DNA of 64,000 nt from Niallia alba (GCF_012933555.1 NZ_JABBPK010000001.1:2830001-2894000); one strand, 5' to 3'. Shown: positions 1 through 9,187, counted from the first letter of the stretch. Program-made: numbers and translations. Notes: generated by a model from the sequence alone, not told the origin.

Positions 1-1697
1 CCAATTGCAACAGATGGAATAACACGCAATGGATCTGCTGCAGCAAATGGGATTGCCCCTTCTGTAATAAACGAAAGTCCCATAATAAAGTTTGTTAAGC
101 CTGCATCTTTTTCTTGTTTCGTAAATTTCTTTTTAAATAATACAGTTGCTAATGCAATTGCAAGTGGTGGAACCATTCCACCAGCCATAATCGCAGCCAT
201 TGGTTCAAATACACCATTTGCAATAAGACCCGTACCAAAAACATAGGCAGATTTATTGATTGGACCACCCATATCAAAGGCCATCATCGCACCTAATATA
301 ATTCCTAAAATTACCGCATTTCCAGTTCCAAGACCTGATAACCAATTAGTCATTCCTGTATTAATTGCTGCGACTGGTTCCATAATCACATAATTCATGA
401 TAAGTCCAGTAAAGAAAATCCCTAATAATGGATACAGTAGAATTGTTTTAATTCCTTCTAATGATCTTGGTAGAACTTCTAACAATTTTTTCAAGCCAAT
501 CACTAAATAACCTGCTAAGAATCCGCCAATTAAGCCACCAAGGAATCCTGCGCCACCTTGAGCTGCCATAAATCCAGCCACCATACCTGGTGCAAAACCA
601 GGACGATCAGCAATACTCATTGCAATAAATCCAGCAAGAACTGGCACTAATAGTGCAAACGCATTATCTCCACCGATATATTTAATTACAGCTGCAAATG
701 CATTATAGCTCGGATCATTCGGATCAGCAGAGTTATAACCAAACATAAAAGAGATCGCAATTAAAATCCCGCCACCGACAACAAATGGCAACATATTGGA
801 TACACCATTCATTAAGTGTTTATAGATTTGACTTCCAATACCTTTTTTTCCTTCTGCTTTCCCTTCGCCCGAACTAGAACCAGAGCCTCCTTGATAAACT
901 GGAGCTTGCTGCTTAAGAGCACGGTTAATCAGTTCTTCAGGTTTACGAATACCATCTGCAACAGGTGTTTCCAGCACATGTTTGCCGTTAAAACGATCCA
1001 TTTGTACTTTCGTATCAGCTGCTACGATTACCGCCGTTGCATTTTCAATTTCTTCAGCCGTAAGAACATTTTTTGCACCGCCAGATCCATTTGTTTCAAC
1101 CTTAATATCTACTCCCATTTCAGCTGCTTTTGCTTTTAAAGAATCTGCTGCCATATAAGTATGAGCTATACCAGTTGGACAAGCAGTTACTGCAACAATG
1201 AAATTCTTCTTATCTGCAATATTTTCCTCGACCGATTCTTCCTCTACATCATAGCTATCGATTATAGATATAATATCTTGTTTAGACGTTGCATTTAATA
1301 ACTTAGAACGAACTTCTTCTTTAAGTAATAAAGTTGATAATCTTGATAATGCCTCAAGATGAGTGTTATTCGCTCCATCTGGTGCAGCAATCATAAAAAA
1401 TAGATTTGCTGGCTGTCCATCAAGTGATTCATAATCAACACCACTAATTGATCGACCGAACGCAATTGCCGGTGATTTTACGGCACTCGTTTTTGCATGG
1501 GGAATGGCAATCCCTTCTCCAATCCCAGTTGTACTTTGCTCTTCTCTTTTTAAAATGGCTTGCTTATATGTGTCTTTATCTGTTAATTTCCCTGCCGAAT
1601 AAAGAGTATCCACTAACTGATTGATAGCATCCAGTTTCCCGTTTCCTTCAATATTTAAAAGGATAGTCTCTTGCGTTAATAACTCGGTAATTTTCAT
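1..1697 (-). CDS. fruA: PTS fructose transporter, EIIABC fusion (3' end cut by window)
   Basis: Membrane permease of the phosphotransferase system that imports fructose and phosphorylates it to fructose-1-phosphate. Domain order from the N terminus is EIIA (phospho-His near residue 67 in IPHAK), EIIB (Cys in TACPTGIAHTYMA, about residues 170-182), a Gly/Ser-rich linker, then EIIC with many membrane segments (for example MLPFVVGGGILIAI and MGGPINKSAYVFG). The ATG at 1697 follows GGAGCG. It is the last gene of fruR-fruK-fruA, 69 bp after fruK. The reading frame is still open at base 1, so the end of EIIC is missing only because of the window edge. Confidence 0.95.
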   Translation of the reverse strand, partial: MKITELLTQETILLNIEGNGKLDAINQLVDTLYSAGKLTDKDTYKQAILKREEQSTTGIGEGIAIPHAKTSAVKSPAIAFGRSISGVDYESLDGQPANLFFMIAAPDGANNTHLEALSRLSTLLLKEEVRSKLLNATSKQDIISIIDSYDVEEESVEENIADKKNFIVAVTACPTGIAHTYMAADSLKAKAAEMGVDIKVETNGSGGAKNVLTAEEIENATAVIVAADTKVQMDRFNGKHVLETPVADGIRKPEELINRALKQQAPVYQGGSGSSSGEGKAEGKKGIGSQIYKHLMNGVSNMLPFVVGGGILIAISFMFGYNSADPNDPSYNAFAAVIKYIGGDNAFALLVPVLAGFIAMSIADRPGFAPGMVAGFMAAQGGAGFLGGLIGGFLAGYLVIGLKKLLEVLPRSLEGIKTILLYPLLGIFFTGLIMNYVIMEPVAAINTGMTNWLSGLGTGNAVILGIILGAMMAFDMGGPINKSAYVFGTGLIANGVFEPMAAIMAGGMVPPLAIALATVLFKKKFTKQEKDAGLTNFIMGLSFITEGAIPFAAADPLRVIPSVAI

Positions 1698-1766
1698 CCT
1701 ATAACGCTCCCTTTTTCATTATATTTTATCCATTTCACTATTTCTTTCTTGTAAAATGGCTTCCGT

Positions 1767-2675
1767 TTATGATTGTAATTGAACTTGTGAAAGGAGACTC
1801 TCTACCTTTTCCTTTGTACATAATCCAATCGAAAATGCTGTTGCACTACCTGAAGCAATGCTATAGCGGAAAGATTCTTTCATATCCTGTGTTTCCTCAT
1901 ATTTTGATAGGAATCCTGCCACCATGCTATCCCCTGCACCGACAGAGCTTTTTACTTCTCCTTTTGGTACCGTACTTATTAATTCTTCGTGCTGACTAAT
2001 CAATACTGCTCCTTCACCAGCTAACGAAACAATGACATTCTGTGCGCCCATTTCCAATAGTTTTTTTCCATATGGAATCGCTTCTTCAGCAGTAGTAATA
2101 GTTGTTCCAAACAGTTCACCAAGTTCATGATGATTAGGCTTAATTAAAAATGGTCGGTATGGCAAGACTGCTTTTAGTAAATCTCCTTCTGCGTCTACAA
2201 CAAAGGATACATTATTCTCATGACAAATCTTCACCAATTCTTCATAGGTGGTTTTTGGCAGAGTAGATGGTACACTTCCTGCTAAAACAAGAAGATCCTC
2301 TGAGGTTAAAGAAGCTATCTTATTTTTTAACTCTTGGAATTTAACTTCGGAGATAGTCGGCCCACTCGCGTTCAATTCCGTTTCAGTATCAGCTTTTACC
2401 TTAACGTTAATTCGCGTGTCTTCTTCTACTTTAACAAAATCAGTTTCAATATTTTCTGCTTGTAATTGATTTTCAATGAAGCTACCTGTAAAACCGCCCA
2501 CAAATCCTAATGCTTTACTTTGTACTCCCATTCTTTTCAATACTCTGGAAACGTTTATTCCTTTTCCACCAGCAAACTTACTTGTTTTTTCTAATCGATT
2601 TAGCTCTCCTAAATGCACTTCTGGTACCTCGATAATATAATCGACAGAAGGATTTAAGGTTAGGGTATAAATCAT
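1767..2675 (-). CDS. fruK: 1-phosphofructokinase
   Basis: Phosphorylates fructose-1-phosphate, the product of the fruA transporter, to fructose-1,6-bisphosphate for glycolysis. PfkB/ribokinase fold of 302 residues, the usual length. Both signatures are visible: GGKGINVSRVL near residue 37 and SSVGAGDSMVAGF near residue 245, with the catalytic Asp in GAGD. The ATG overlaps the end of fruR by four bases (ATGA), indicating translational coupling in the fruRKA operon. Confidence 0.96.
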   Translation of the reverse strand: MIYTLTLNPSVDYIIEVPEVHLGELNRLEKTSKFAGGKGINVSRVLKRMGVQSKALGFVGGFTGSFIENQLQAENIETDFVKVEEDTRINVKVKADTETELNASGPTISEVKFQELKNKIASLTSEDLLVLAGSVPSTLPKTTYEELVKICHENNVSFVVDAEGDLLKAVLPYRPFLIKPNHHELGELFGTTITTAEEAIPYGKKLLEMGAQNVIVSLAGEGAVLISQHEELISTVPKGEVKSSVGAGDSMVAGFLSKYEETQDMKESFRYSIASGSATAFSIGLCTKEKVESLLSQVQLQS

Positions 2676-3424
2676 TCTTTCACAACCTTTATACTAGTTT
2701 TCCTTGAATAAAAATCGTTTACTTCCTCATCCAGGGAGTTTGTAATAATAGAAGCTTCGTGCAAATCAGCAATTTTCGAAAAATACACTTCAGAAAATTT
2801 ACTGTCATCTGCGACAAAGAAAGCTTCTCTTGATAATGTTAGTGCCTTACTTTTCACCATAGCTTCTTCTTGATCAGGAGTAGTATACCCATATTCAGGG
2901 TGAATACCATTGACTCCCATAAAACATTTATCAAATCGGTAGTTATCAAGACTCAATATAGCGCCACGTCCTACTAAAGCGTTTGTTTTTTCTTTGACAT
3001 AACCACCTGTAATAAAGGTTTGGATTCGAGCTTCTAGTAATGTGGACAAATGCATAAGACCGTTTGTTACCACTACAATGTCACGATCTTTTAAATAGGG
3101 TATCATTTCTGTAATAGTTGACCCTGCATCTAAATAAATACTGTCTCCATCTTCTACTAGATTTGCTGCATAGGCGGCGATCATTTTTTTCTCTTGGATG
3201 TTTTTGAACGCTTTTTCACTCATACTTGGCTCACTTATTTTCCCTTGAAGCCTCGCTGCGCCACCATGAACTCTTTTCAAAAAACCTTCTTGCTCTAATT
3301 GAGTCAAATCACGTCTTATGGTTGATTCAGATGTATTCGTAATATCCATTAACTCTTGTATCTTGACAACGTTTTGTTGTTTAAGCAATTGTAAAATAAG
3401 TTCATGCCTTTCAGGTGTTAACAA
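2672..3424 (-). CDS. fruR: DeoR-family fructose operon repressor
   Basis: Transcriptional repressor of the fructose operon; DeoR regulators normally respond to a sugar phosphate, here presumably fructose-1-phosphate. The N-terminal winged helix-turn-helix reads NTSESTIRRDLTQLEQEGFLKRVHGGAA and is followed by the DeoR sensor domain (DAGSTI, VVTNG, GVNGI). The TTG at 3424 is chosen as start because it gives the familiar N terminus MLTPERHEL and sits 10 bases after GGGAG. A GTG at 3433 is in frame but too close to that GGGAG. First gene of fruRKA. Confidence 0.92.
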   Translation of the reverse strand: MLTPERHELILQLLKQQNVVKIQELMDITNTSESTIRRDLTQLEQEGFLKRVHGGAARLQGKISEPSMSEKAFKNIQEKKMIAAYAANLVEDGDSIYLDAGSTITEMIPYLKDRDIVVVTNGLMHLSTLLEARIQTFITGGYVKEKTNALVGRGAILSLDNYRFDKCFMGVNGIHPEYGYTTPDQEEAMVKSKALTLSREAFFVADDSKFSEVYFSKIADLHEASIITNSLDEEVNDFYSRKTSIKVVKE

Positions 3425-3467
3425 AATTATCACACTCCCTTTTCGGGTATGTCTTTGATTTAATTAC

Positions 3468-3496
3468 ATCTTACTGTAAACGATTTCACATTTCAA
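3468..3496 (-). promoter_or_regulatory. sigma-A promoter of the fruRKA operon
   Basis: Reading the minus strand, TTGAAA (3491-3496) and TAAGAT (3468-3473) are separated by exactly 17 bases, a good match to a vegetative promoter about 45 bp upstream of fruR. A cre-like site lies between the two hexamers. Confidence 0.75.
3475..3488. promoter_or_regulatory. cre-like catabolite control site
   Basis: TGTAAACGATTTCA matches the CcpA target consensus TGWAARCGYTWNCW at 13 of 14 positions. It lies inside the fruR promoter spacer, a position from which CcpA would block RNA polymerase. Repression by preferred sugars is inferred, not shown. Confidence 0.7.
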
Positions 3497-3516
3497 GCAT
3501 TTTCTTTCAAAAACAA

Positions 3517-3538
3517 TCAAATATTATCATAAATTTGA
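3517..3538. promoter_or_regulatory. inverted repeat, possible FruR operator
   Basis: TCAAAT and ATTTGA form an inverted repeat with a 10-bp AT-rich centre, just upstream of the -35 hexamer of the fruRKA promoter. The position suits an autoregulatory operator, but in such AT-rich DNA this could be chance. Confidence 0.3.
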
Positions 3539-3648
3539 CGTTTTGTGAACGTTTTTAGTAGAATTTGAATTTTCTTATTAGTTTGCCAGTCTATAATTAC
3601 ATGTATAATGCCCGAAACTATTTATTTTATTTATTCCATTCTTAACAT

Positions 3649-3792
3649 CAGTAAGACCAAACCACAAGCTGCGAAAAATCGAGACAGCTAGGTTGCTGAA
3701 TCTCTCCCGTAAAGGTCTGATAAGTGCACTAACCAACAGTGAGGGATAAGAAAAACCCCCACTGATAGAAGTTTTCTTTATCAATTATCGCT
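3649..3792 (-). repeat. dispersed structured repeat R1, copy a
   Basis: Minus-strand copy of an element of about 145 bp that recurs at about 33841, 54222 and 57412. In order it contains a hairpin (ATCAGTG pairing with CACTGTT), the conserved TTAGTGCACTTATC and GACCTTTACGGG stretches, and a 3' part ending near TTAAGAATGG. A 68-codon open frame here is a by-product of the repeat and has no family resemblance. Nothing else was recognised between fruR and the next gene. Confidence 0.75.
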
Positions 3793-3851
3793 TATTTATG
3801 GTATTCTTTGTTCTGGTACAAAAAATATAAATAAGGAAAAGGAATGCATTT

Positions 3852-4202
3852 ATGAAAAAGGTCTCTTATTTCTACTTGGAATTTGTAAAAATACTATTTT
3901 CTGCTGTTCTCTTGTTCGCGATTTTTGGAACAATTAACGATAGTATTATAAAAATGATTACTGGTGTCTCATTTCCCAATGCGCAATTTTTAGATGGTAA
4001 ACAAGCGCTATCTGGATTGTTTATCCTTCAATACATAGGTTTTGCACTGATTTATTTTGTTATTTATAAAAACTATCTGAGTTTTATCGGATTTATGAAA
4101 AATAAACAGAGAAAAAAACTTCCACCGATATGGTCTAAATATCTCGTACTTTTTGGCATAGTTTTTATTTTGGTATTTTATATTGTTCTTCTCGTTTACT
4201 AA
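3852..4202 (+). CDS. hypothetical membrane protein (116 aa)
   Basis: Not recognised. Three hydrophobic stretches suggest three membrane segments (about residues 10-27, 52-72 and 95-115). A basic loop, KNKQRKKLPP, lies before the last one. Start: ATG after AAGGAAAAGGAATGCATTT. It stands alone, followed by an intrinsic terminator at 4334, and lies between R1 repeat copies. A real gene seems likely from codon regularity, the ribosome binding site and the terminator. Confidence 0.6.
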   Translation: MKKVSYFYLEFVKILFSAVLLFAIFGTINDSIIKMITGVSFPNAQFLDGKQALSGLFILQYIGFALIYFVIYKNYLSFIGFMKNKQRKKLPPIWSKYLVLFGIVFILVFYIVLLVY

Positions 4203-4333
4203 ATTATTTTAATAGAAAGTAATTGCGTAAGAATGGATTGTATGATACTATCAAATCAATATATAGATGATTTAAATTAATAATCCACTATATATAGTTA
4301 TCGAATCAATTCTTTAATCCAATGTCTCTTTTT

Positions 4334-4359
4334 TCGCTTCTTAGAAGCGACTTTTTTTT
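4334..4359 (+). terminator. intrinsic terminator after the small membrane protein
   Basis: TCGCTTC-TTA-GAAGCGA hairpin with a perfect 7-bp stem followed by C and eight T residues. Confidence 0.8.
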
Positions 4360-4519
4360 GCAAAACTTCCGCGATTTTATTTCTTTAATTCGCCATTTAT
4401 ACATAAATAGTACCAAGAAATTTAAAATCAAGCACTCGCTTGATTTGTAGAGGAAACAATCAAAAAAGCCGCTGAATTACAAATAAAGTCGGCAAGATAT
4501 ACAATTAACAATAAAGTGA

Positions 4520-4575
4520 AACATACGCTTGAGGCGGGAGTCTTACTGTCTGTTAAGGGTGGGATAAAACGAACG
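4520..4575 (+). repeat. partial R1 repeat (3' portion)
   Basis: The stretch from ACTGTCTGTTAAGGGTGG to GGATAAAA matches the 3' end of R1 copies (CTGCCCGTTAAGAGTGGG in the copy at 54222). The 5' hairpin is absent. No gene was seen from 4203 to 5094; the rest of that stretch is a terminator, this fragment and an R2 copy. Confidence 0.5.
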
Positions 4576-4714
4576 GGATTTTTCTGAAAAATGCTTAAAA
4601 TCACCTTGAGTCCATGCAATTAGGGAAGTCGGTAGATTTCTCGATCAATAGTTATGGCTATATGTGAAGGTAAATGATGTAGATAATGAGGTTAACAAAC
4701 TATAACTTTGTTAA

Positions 4715-5061
4715 GAGGTTCGGACGTAACTAAATCGATACTCTGTAAAGACGAATAATCTCTAATTTAGCAAAAGAATATTTTCCACTCTCATATAGTT
4801 GAACAACAGACAACTTTCCTTCTACTGTCCATTTTTCTTTTTTCTCCATACAAAAAACACCCCACTTATTGCGTCCAATAAGTGGGATGCACTGCTAAGC
4901 TGAGGTGACTCAGCGCGAGTCCCATGGATGAATAGCACCAAACTTTCTAGAACCATCCTTTTAAAAACAAAAAACAAACAATTATACGGAACTTTCATTT
5001 GCATCTTCGTATAATTGTTTGGTTTTATCCACGGCTGGAATACTTAGGTCCCAACGTCCTC
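4715..5061. repeat. MITE-like repeat R2, degenerate copy
   Basis: Aligns with the copy at 56964-57339. Shared parts include ACTCTGTAAAGACGAA near the left end, CTCAGCGCGAG in the middle, a hairpin made of CAATTATACG and CGTATAATTG, and GGCTGGAATACTT before the right end. The interior differs: this copy has CCCACTTATT-GCGTCC-AATAAGTGGG in place of the GC-rich palindrome of the other copy. The terminal inverted repeats have decayed. Confidence 0.65.
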
Positions 5062-5094
5062 CCATCCTCTTAACTTTTATTAAAAGAATTTTGC

Positions 5095-5682
5095 TTATAG
5101 CCTATTCGTATGGGATAAATCAGCTGTAGATTTAAGCTGTTTTTTTTCAAAATAATCGTCTTTTGTCATACAATAATAGACACTTGTAATTAACCGATTG
5201 TTAAAAAGCTTATAACGGTCCGTTTTCTGAAATTTATAGCGAAAACCACACTTTTCATTTACTCGTTTTGACTTTGTATTAAAGTCAAAATGTCCACACC
5301 ATATTAAATCCAAATGCAAATGTTCAAAACCATATTTTAAAAGATGATTTACCGCTTCAGGAACAATCCCTCTTCCCCAATATTTTGGATGGAGAGCAAA
5401 ACCAACTTCTCGTTGCGCTAGATGGGATTGCTTAACATCTGGTGTCCGCTTATGAAAACCAATGCTTCCAATTACTTTGTTTTCCTCTTTCCATACGATG
5501 GCATAAGAATTTTTATTTTGTAAAAAATAACGGATCACTTCTTTACTTTCTTGTTCACTTTTATGCGGGGACCAGCCGGCGAAAGGACCAACTTCTTCCC
5601 TTTGTGCATACTCATATAAATCTTTATAATCCGATTCCTGCCATCCTCTCAACAGTAGTCTCTCTGTCTCAAACCTGTCCAT
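5095..5682 (-). CDS. GNAT-family N-acetyltransferase (RimJ/RimL type)
   Basis: Predicted acetyl-CoA-dependent acyltransferase of unknown substrate. The N terminus FETERLLLRGW and the acetyl-CoA-binding stretch VGFALHPKYWGRGIVPEAV (about residues 92-110) are typical of the RimJ/RimL-like subgroup, followed by NTKSKRVNEKCGFRY. The ATG at 5682 is preferred to the adjacent TTG because GGTGGTGA is about seven bases upstream. It follows the exonuclease gene on the same strand by 45 bp and may be the last gene of that transcript. Confidence 0.85.
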   Translation of the reverse strand: MDRFETERLLLRGWQESDYKDLYEYAQREEVGPFAGWSPHKSEQESKEVIRYFLQNKNSYAIVWKEENKVIGSIGFHKRTPDVKQSHLAQREVGFALHPKYWGRGIVPEAVNHLLKYGFEHLHLDLIWCGHFDFNTKSKRVNEKCGFRYKFQKTDRYKLFNNRLITSVYYCMTKDDYFEKKQLKSTADLSHTNRL

Positions 5683-5727
5683 CAATAAATCACCACCAGT
5701 TTATTGTTAAACTTTCTCTCATCGATG

Positions 5728-6456
5728 TTATCGTAAAGCTAACCTTTCATAAATATCCTGTAACGTACGGCACCCTAACTGTTGCACCCTTTGTAAATAT
5801 TGACACCATAAAATGGCTGTTAATTTTGCGTCCCCTAATGCATGGTGACGATCAATTACAGGAATATCACTAAACTCACACCATTCCTCTAATGTTAATA
5901 TCCGTTGTTTAGGTTCAACAATTTTAAATACAAAGGAAGTATCCACAATCCGATGCTTAAACGGTGTTTTAAAGCTTTTCCAGCAAGCAGATTGCATAAA
6001 GCTTTTTTCATGGGAAGAATGGTGTGCAACAAGCGTATCATCTTTTATAAATTCAAAAAATTGTACAAGTACATCTGATAAGGGTGGAGCATCAAGTAAA
6101 TTTTCTGTTTCAATTCCTGTTAAGCGACTTATTTCTCTTGGTATCTCAACATCAGCATTCACTAGTGTATAAAATTGTTCATCGAGGATTTCGCAACCTT
6201 CTACCTTTACCGCGCCAATAGAAATAATTTGATCACCTTTATCTGGTAAAAAACCTGTTGTTTCAATGTCAAAAACAACAGCTTTTAAATTACTTAACGG
6301 CAATCTGGAAGCAACTTCAACCTTTAAATCCTTTTGAAGCTGTCGCATAAAGGCAATTTGTTGCGAATTACTTCCACTCGAGGTTGCGTGCAATACACTA
6401 GAATTAACTTTTCCATATAAATCTCTCATATATTGAAGAAACGATTCTACTCCCAT
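5728..6456 (-). CDS. DnaQ-like 3'-5' exonuclease
   Basis: DEDDh exonuclease related to the DNA polymerase III proofreading subunit but encoded as a free-standing protein of 242 residues. Visible motifs are FDIETTGFLP near residue 63 (Asp, Glu), VAHHSSHEKSFM near 143, and HHALGDAKL near 203 (His, Asp). The middle motif carries HEKSF where the family usually has an Asp. The ATG at 6456 follows AAAAGGGTG. It begins one base after the stop of the DUF294 gene, so the two are almost certainly co-translated, a pairing common in bacteria. Confidence 0.88.
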   Translation of the reverse strand: MGVESFLQYMRDLYGKVNSSVLHATSSGSNSQQIAFMRQLQKDLKVEVASRLPLSNLKAVVFDIETTGFLPDKGDQIISIGAVKVEGCEILDEQFYTLVNADVEIPREISRLTGIETENLLDAPPLSDVLVQFFEFIKDDTLVAHHSSHEKSFMQSACWKSFKTPFKHRIVDTSFVFKIVEPKQRILTLEEWCEFSDIPVIDRHHALGDAKLTAILWCQYLQRVQQLGCRTLQDIYERLALR

Positions 6457-6457
6457 A

Positions 6458-7492
6458 TTAACACCCTTTTTCGATTATCCTGTGTACTTGATGATATAAT
6501 TTAATACCGTTGCGCATTAATGTTTTTATTTCCTGCCTTTGTTCCTTCGTTAATTGATTAATACTTAGATAGTGAACATCCTCATATGTTTTTGCTTCTC
6601 GAAATAAATCAATCCGATATTCTAGAATTCTATTAAAAGAGGATTCATATGGTTTTAGCCATTCATCATATATTTCCATATCCCGCAATGCCTGTATCCG
6701 ATCAATAGTTGAAGTTCGTTGAATACTTTCCTTAATTGCAAGGAGCCTGATTGAATTCACATAAGGCAAATACATAGTATGCTTTAAATGAATCGATCCT
6801 CTGTGACTTCCAGTTCTTTCCACGAAAAACTGACCGAATATTCCAACACCTTTCTTTATACGCATTACATTATTCATAAATCTTTTTAAGAGATTGGGAT
6901 GTAATCTACAGTACGCATGGATATAATTTCTTAGTTCTTGGACATATTCATGTTCGCCAAATATTTTTCTACTATCATAAAAAATTTGTAAAAATCTAAT
7001 AGATTCCCAGTTTTCCTTTTCCATCCATTGTTGCAATTGTTGTTTCCACTCTTCTAAGGATTTGCACCAAACAAAATTACTGCTCATAACATTCCCTTCA
7101 CAGTAGGGATATCCGATCTCATCTAACGCATCACTTAGAAATTCTCCAAATTTTAAAAAATACTCCTTATAGGACGAATCTTTCACTTCATAGATGATTC
7201 CATGATCTTGGTCGCTTAAAATGCCTTGTTCCTTTCTTCCAGCGCTCCCTGTTACAAACCAAACAAACGAACATGGCGGATCTCCAAAAGCCTTCGTATA
7301 CTCAGCCAGGACAAAATGAAATAACTGTTTAAAAATTTGATCGTGAAAATCATTTAATTCACTATTATTATAAGAATTTGATCGCAAAAATAATTTCTTA
7401 TCTTTTTTCAGTTCACTTAGTCCAATAGTATTAGAGCACATCCATGCACTTCCTTCGATAATCATTATTAATATCTTCTCTATGTCTATCAT
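6458..7492 (-). CDS. DUF294 nucleotidyltransferase-like protein
   Basis: Putative nucleotidyltransferase of the DUF294/GlnD-like fold. The signature VTGSAGRKEQGILSDQDHGI (about 85 residues in) carries the GS plus acidic DQDH pattern of that fold. The C-terminal half matches the DUF294 C-terminal helical domain type. Substrate unknown; relatives often have CBS domains, which are absent here. The ATG at 7492 (MIDIEK) is chosen because an in-frame GTG at 7519 lacks a ribosome binding site and falls inside the amtB terminator region. Co-transcribed with the exonuclease. Confidence 0.8.
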   Translation of the reverse strand: MIDIEKILIMIIEGSAWMCSNTIGLSELKKDKKLFLRSNSYNNSELNDFHDQIFKQLFHFVLAEYTKAFGDPPCSFVWFVTGSAGRKEQGILSDQDHGIIYEVKDSSYKEYFLKFGEFLSDALDEIGYPYCEGNVMSSNFVWCKSLEEWKQQLQQWMEKENWESIRFLQIFYDSRKIFGEHEYVQELRNYIHAYCRLHPNLLKRFMNNVMRIKKGVGIFGQFFVERTGSHRGSIHLKHTMYLPYVNSIRLLAIKESIQRTSTIDRIQALRDMEIYDEWLKPYESSFNRILEYRIDLFREAKTYEDVHYLSINQLTKEQRQEIKTLMRNGIKLYHQVHRIIEKGC

Positions 7493-7521
7493 ATCATTTA
7501 ATCTTTTCCTATAGACCACTT

Positions 7522-7561
7522 AAAAAAGATAAAAGCCCCACTTTTCAGCGAGACTCCTATC
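7522..7561 (-). terminator. intrinsic terminator after amtB
   Basis: On the minus strand a 15-bp stem with several G-T pairs (GATAGGAGTCTCGCT / AGTGGGGCTTTTATC) is closed by a GAAA loop and followed by TTTTTT. It separates amtB from the DUF294 gene. Confidence 0.85.
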
Positions 7562-7608
7562 TTCATTCATTCGATCGCCTATTACTTAAATCCGACTATC
7601 GCCATGTA

Positions 7609-8892
7609 TTATAGGCTTTTTGTTTCTTCTTTTGGCAAGAAAGCTTCTGGGTAACCGTATGAACCATGTTCACTAATATCTAAGCCCATGATTTCTTCTT
7701 CCTCTGTTACACGTAGACCGCTAACTTTCTTGATAACAAATAGAATGGCATAGCTTATTGCAAAAGCGAATAGTCCACAAGTAAGTACGCCAAGCGCTTG
7801 AACACCTAATTGACCAAATCCACCGCCATCAAATAGACCAGCTTTACCTACTCCCGTGTACTCCGCTAACTCTGCTGTAGCAAATAAACCATTGGATAAT
7901 GTTCCCCAAATCCCCGCTGTTCCATGCACGGATAATGCAAAGATTGGATCATCGATTTTTCTGCTTTCAAAGAAGCGAACACTATAAAACACAAGCACTC
8001 CAGCAATTAAACCAATAACAACCGCTGCCCAAGGCTCAACGAATGCACAAGATGCTGTGATTGCAACAAGTCCAGCTAATGCACCATTCAGCATTGTAGT
8101 GATATCTGACTTCCCTAATACAATCCAAGAAATTAGTAACGCTGCAACCGCACCTGCTGCTGCTGCTAAGTTTGTGTTTAAAGCAACATATCCGAAGAAA
8201 CCGTCAGCTACAGAAACTGTACTACCTGCATTAAAACCAAACCAACCTACCCAAAGAATTAATACACTTAATGCCGTATATACTTGGTTATGCCCGAAAA
8301 TTGGGTTTGCTGAACCGTCAGCATTGTATTTTCCAATACGTGGTTTTAAAAGCATTGTCGCTGCAAGCGCTGCTGCCGCACCAGTTAAGTGAACAACAGT
8401 GGATCCTGCAAAGTCCTGTTTTCCGTGCTCCGCTAACCAGCCGCTGCCCCAAATCCAATGGGCGATGATTGGGTAAACTAAAATACCGAATAACACAGAG
8501 AAGATAAGATAAACAGATAATTTCGCACGTTCTGCAAATCCACCAAGCGCAATCGTTAAGGAAATTCCTGCAAATGCTAGTTGGAAAATAAAGAATACAG
8601 TTGTTTGTAATCCATCGCCATCAATTTGACCAACTTCACCTCCATTGAAGAAAAAGTCACTCATCCCTACAAAGAAATTCGCATTATCTCCGAAAATAAA
8701 GCCATAGCCCACAGCCCAAAATACTAAGGAAGCAATTCCAAATGTGAAGATGGTTTTACCAGCAATATGTCCCGCATTTTTCATTCTTGTGGAACCTGCT
8801 TCTAATAATATAAATCCACCAAGCATAAAAATAACTAAAATTGCAGCAATCATCGTCCACAAGCTGTTCATCAAAAATTCCAAATTTTCCAT
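7609..8892 (-). CDS. amtB: ammonium transporter Amt
   Basis: Inner-membrane channel for ammonium uptake under nitrogen limitation, 427 residues with about eleven membrane segments. Visible family landmarks are AGSTVVHLTGAAAALAA with the first pore His, ALSVHGTAGIWGTLSNG with the second, and GGFAERAKL. The B. subtilis counterpart is called nrgA. No GlnK/NrgB (PII) gene follows; a terminator comes directly after. A TnrA/GlnR box lies 42 bp upstream of the ATG, consistent with nitrogen control. Start supported by AAAGGGGGAAATGGTAAA. Confidence 0.96.
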   Translation of the reverse strand: MENLEFLMNSLWTMIAAILVIFMLGGFILLEAGSTRMKNAGHIAGKTIFTFGIASLVFWAVGYGFIFGDNANFFVGMSDFFFNGGEVGQIDGDGLQTTVFFIFQLAFAGISLTIALGGFAERAKLSVYLIFSVLFGILVYPIIAHWIWGSGWLAEHGKQDFAGSTVVHLTGAAAALAATMLLKPRIGKYNADGSANPIFGHNQVYTALSVLILWVGWFGFNAGSTVSVADGFFGYVALNTNLAAAAGAVAALLISWIVLGKSDITTMLNGALAGLVAITASCAFVEPWAAVVIGLIAGVLVFYSVRFFESRKIDDPIFALSVHGTAGIWGTLSNGLFATAELAEYTGVGKAGLFDGGGFGQLGVQALGVLTCGLFAFAISYAILFVIKKVSGLRVTEEEEIMGLDISEHGSYGYPEAFLPKEETKSL

Positions 8893-8933
8893 TTTACCAT
8901 TTCCCCCTTTATGTATATAAAATTACCATCAAG

Positions 8934-8950
8934 TGTCATATAATCTAACA
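8934..8950. promoter_or_regulatory. TnrA/GlnR box upstream of amtB
   Basis: TGTCATATAATCTAACA (read on the minus strand TGTTAGATTATATGACA) fits the published consensus TGTNANAWWWTNTNACA at every specified position. The AT-rich DNA from 8951 to 9158 contains a candidate TTGACA-16-TAAAAT promoter upstream of the box. No other structure was recognised there. Confidence 0.85.
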
Positions 8951-9158
8951 CTCTAATAACTTTATTTTACCCATATTATATTTTCTGTCAATAAGATTTT
9001 GAAAATTAATTTTCTTAAAACTTAAAATATTATAACTTATTCGATTTTATACTTAGTTATTTGTTTTTCCGCGATAATTGTATGTATTTTTTATTAATTT
9101 TCCCGAAACCGCTACCATTTATTGGATAGCTAAAATAAAGGCTATTCTTTTTAGAATG

Positions 9159-9187
9159 TAAAAAAAGCTGACACAAGGTCAGCTTTT
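9159..9187 (-). terminator. intrinsic terminator after the YjcZ gene
   Basis: AAGCTGAC and GTCAGCTT form an 8-bp stem around a 5-base loop; on the minus strand it is followed by a T run. Confidence 0.85.

Noticed and set aside
816-1139. 107-codon plus-strand open frame
   Set aside because: Lies wholly opposite fruA and has biased, family-less sequence; a shadow of the real gene.
3578-3784. 68-codon minus-strand frame
   Set aside because: Created by R1 copy a; the same sequence in other copies does not keep the frame open.
4428-5004. Two minus-strand frames of about 60 codons
   Set aside because: They fall in the R1 fragment and R2 copy, lack ribosome binding sites and are not kept in the other R2 copy.
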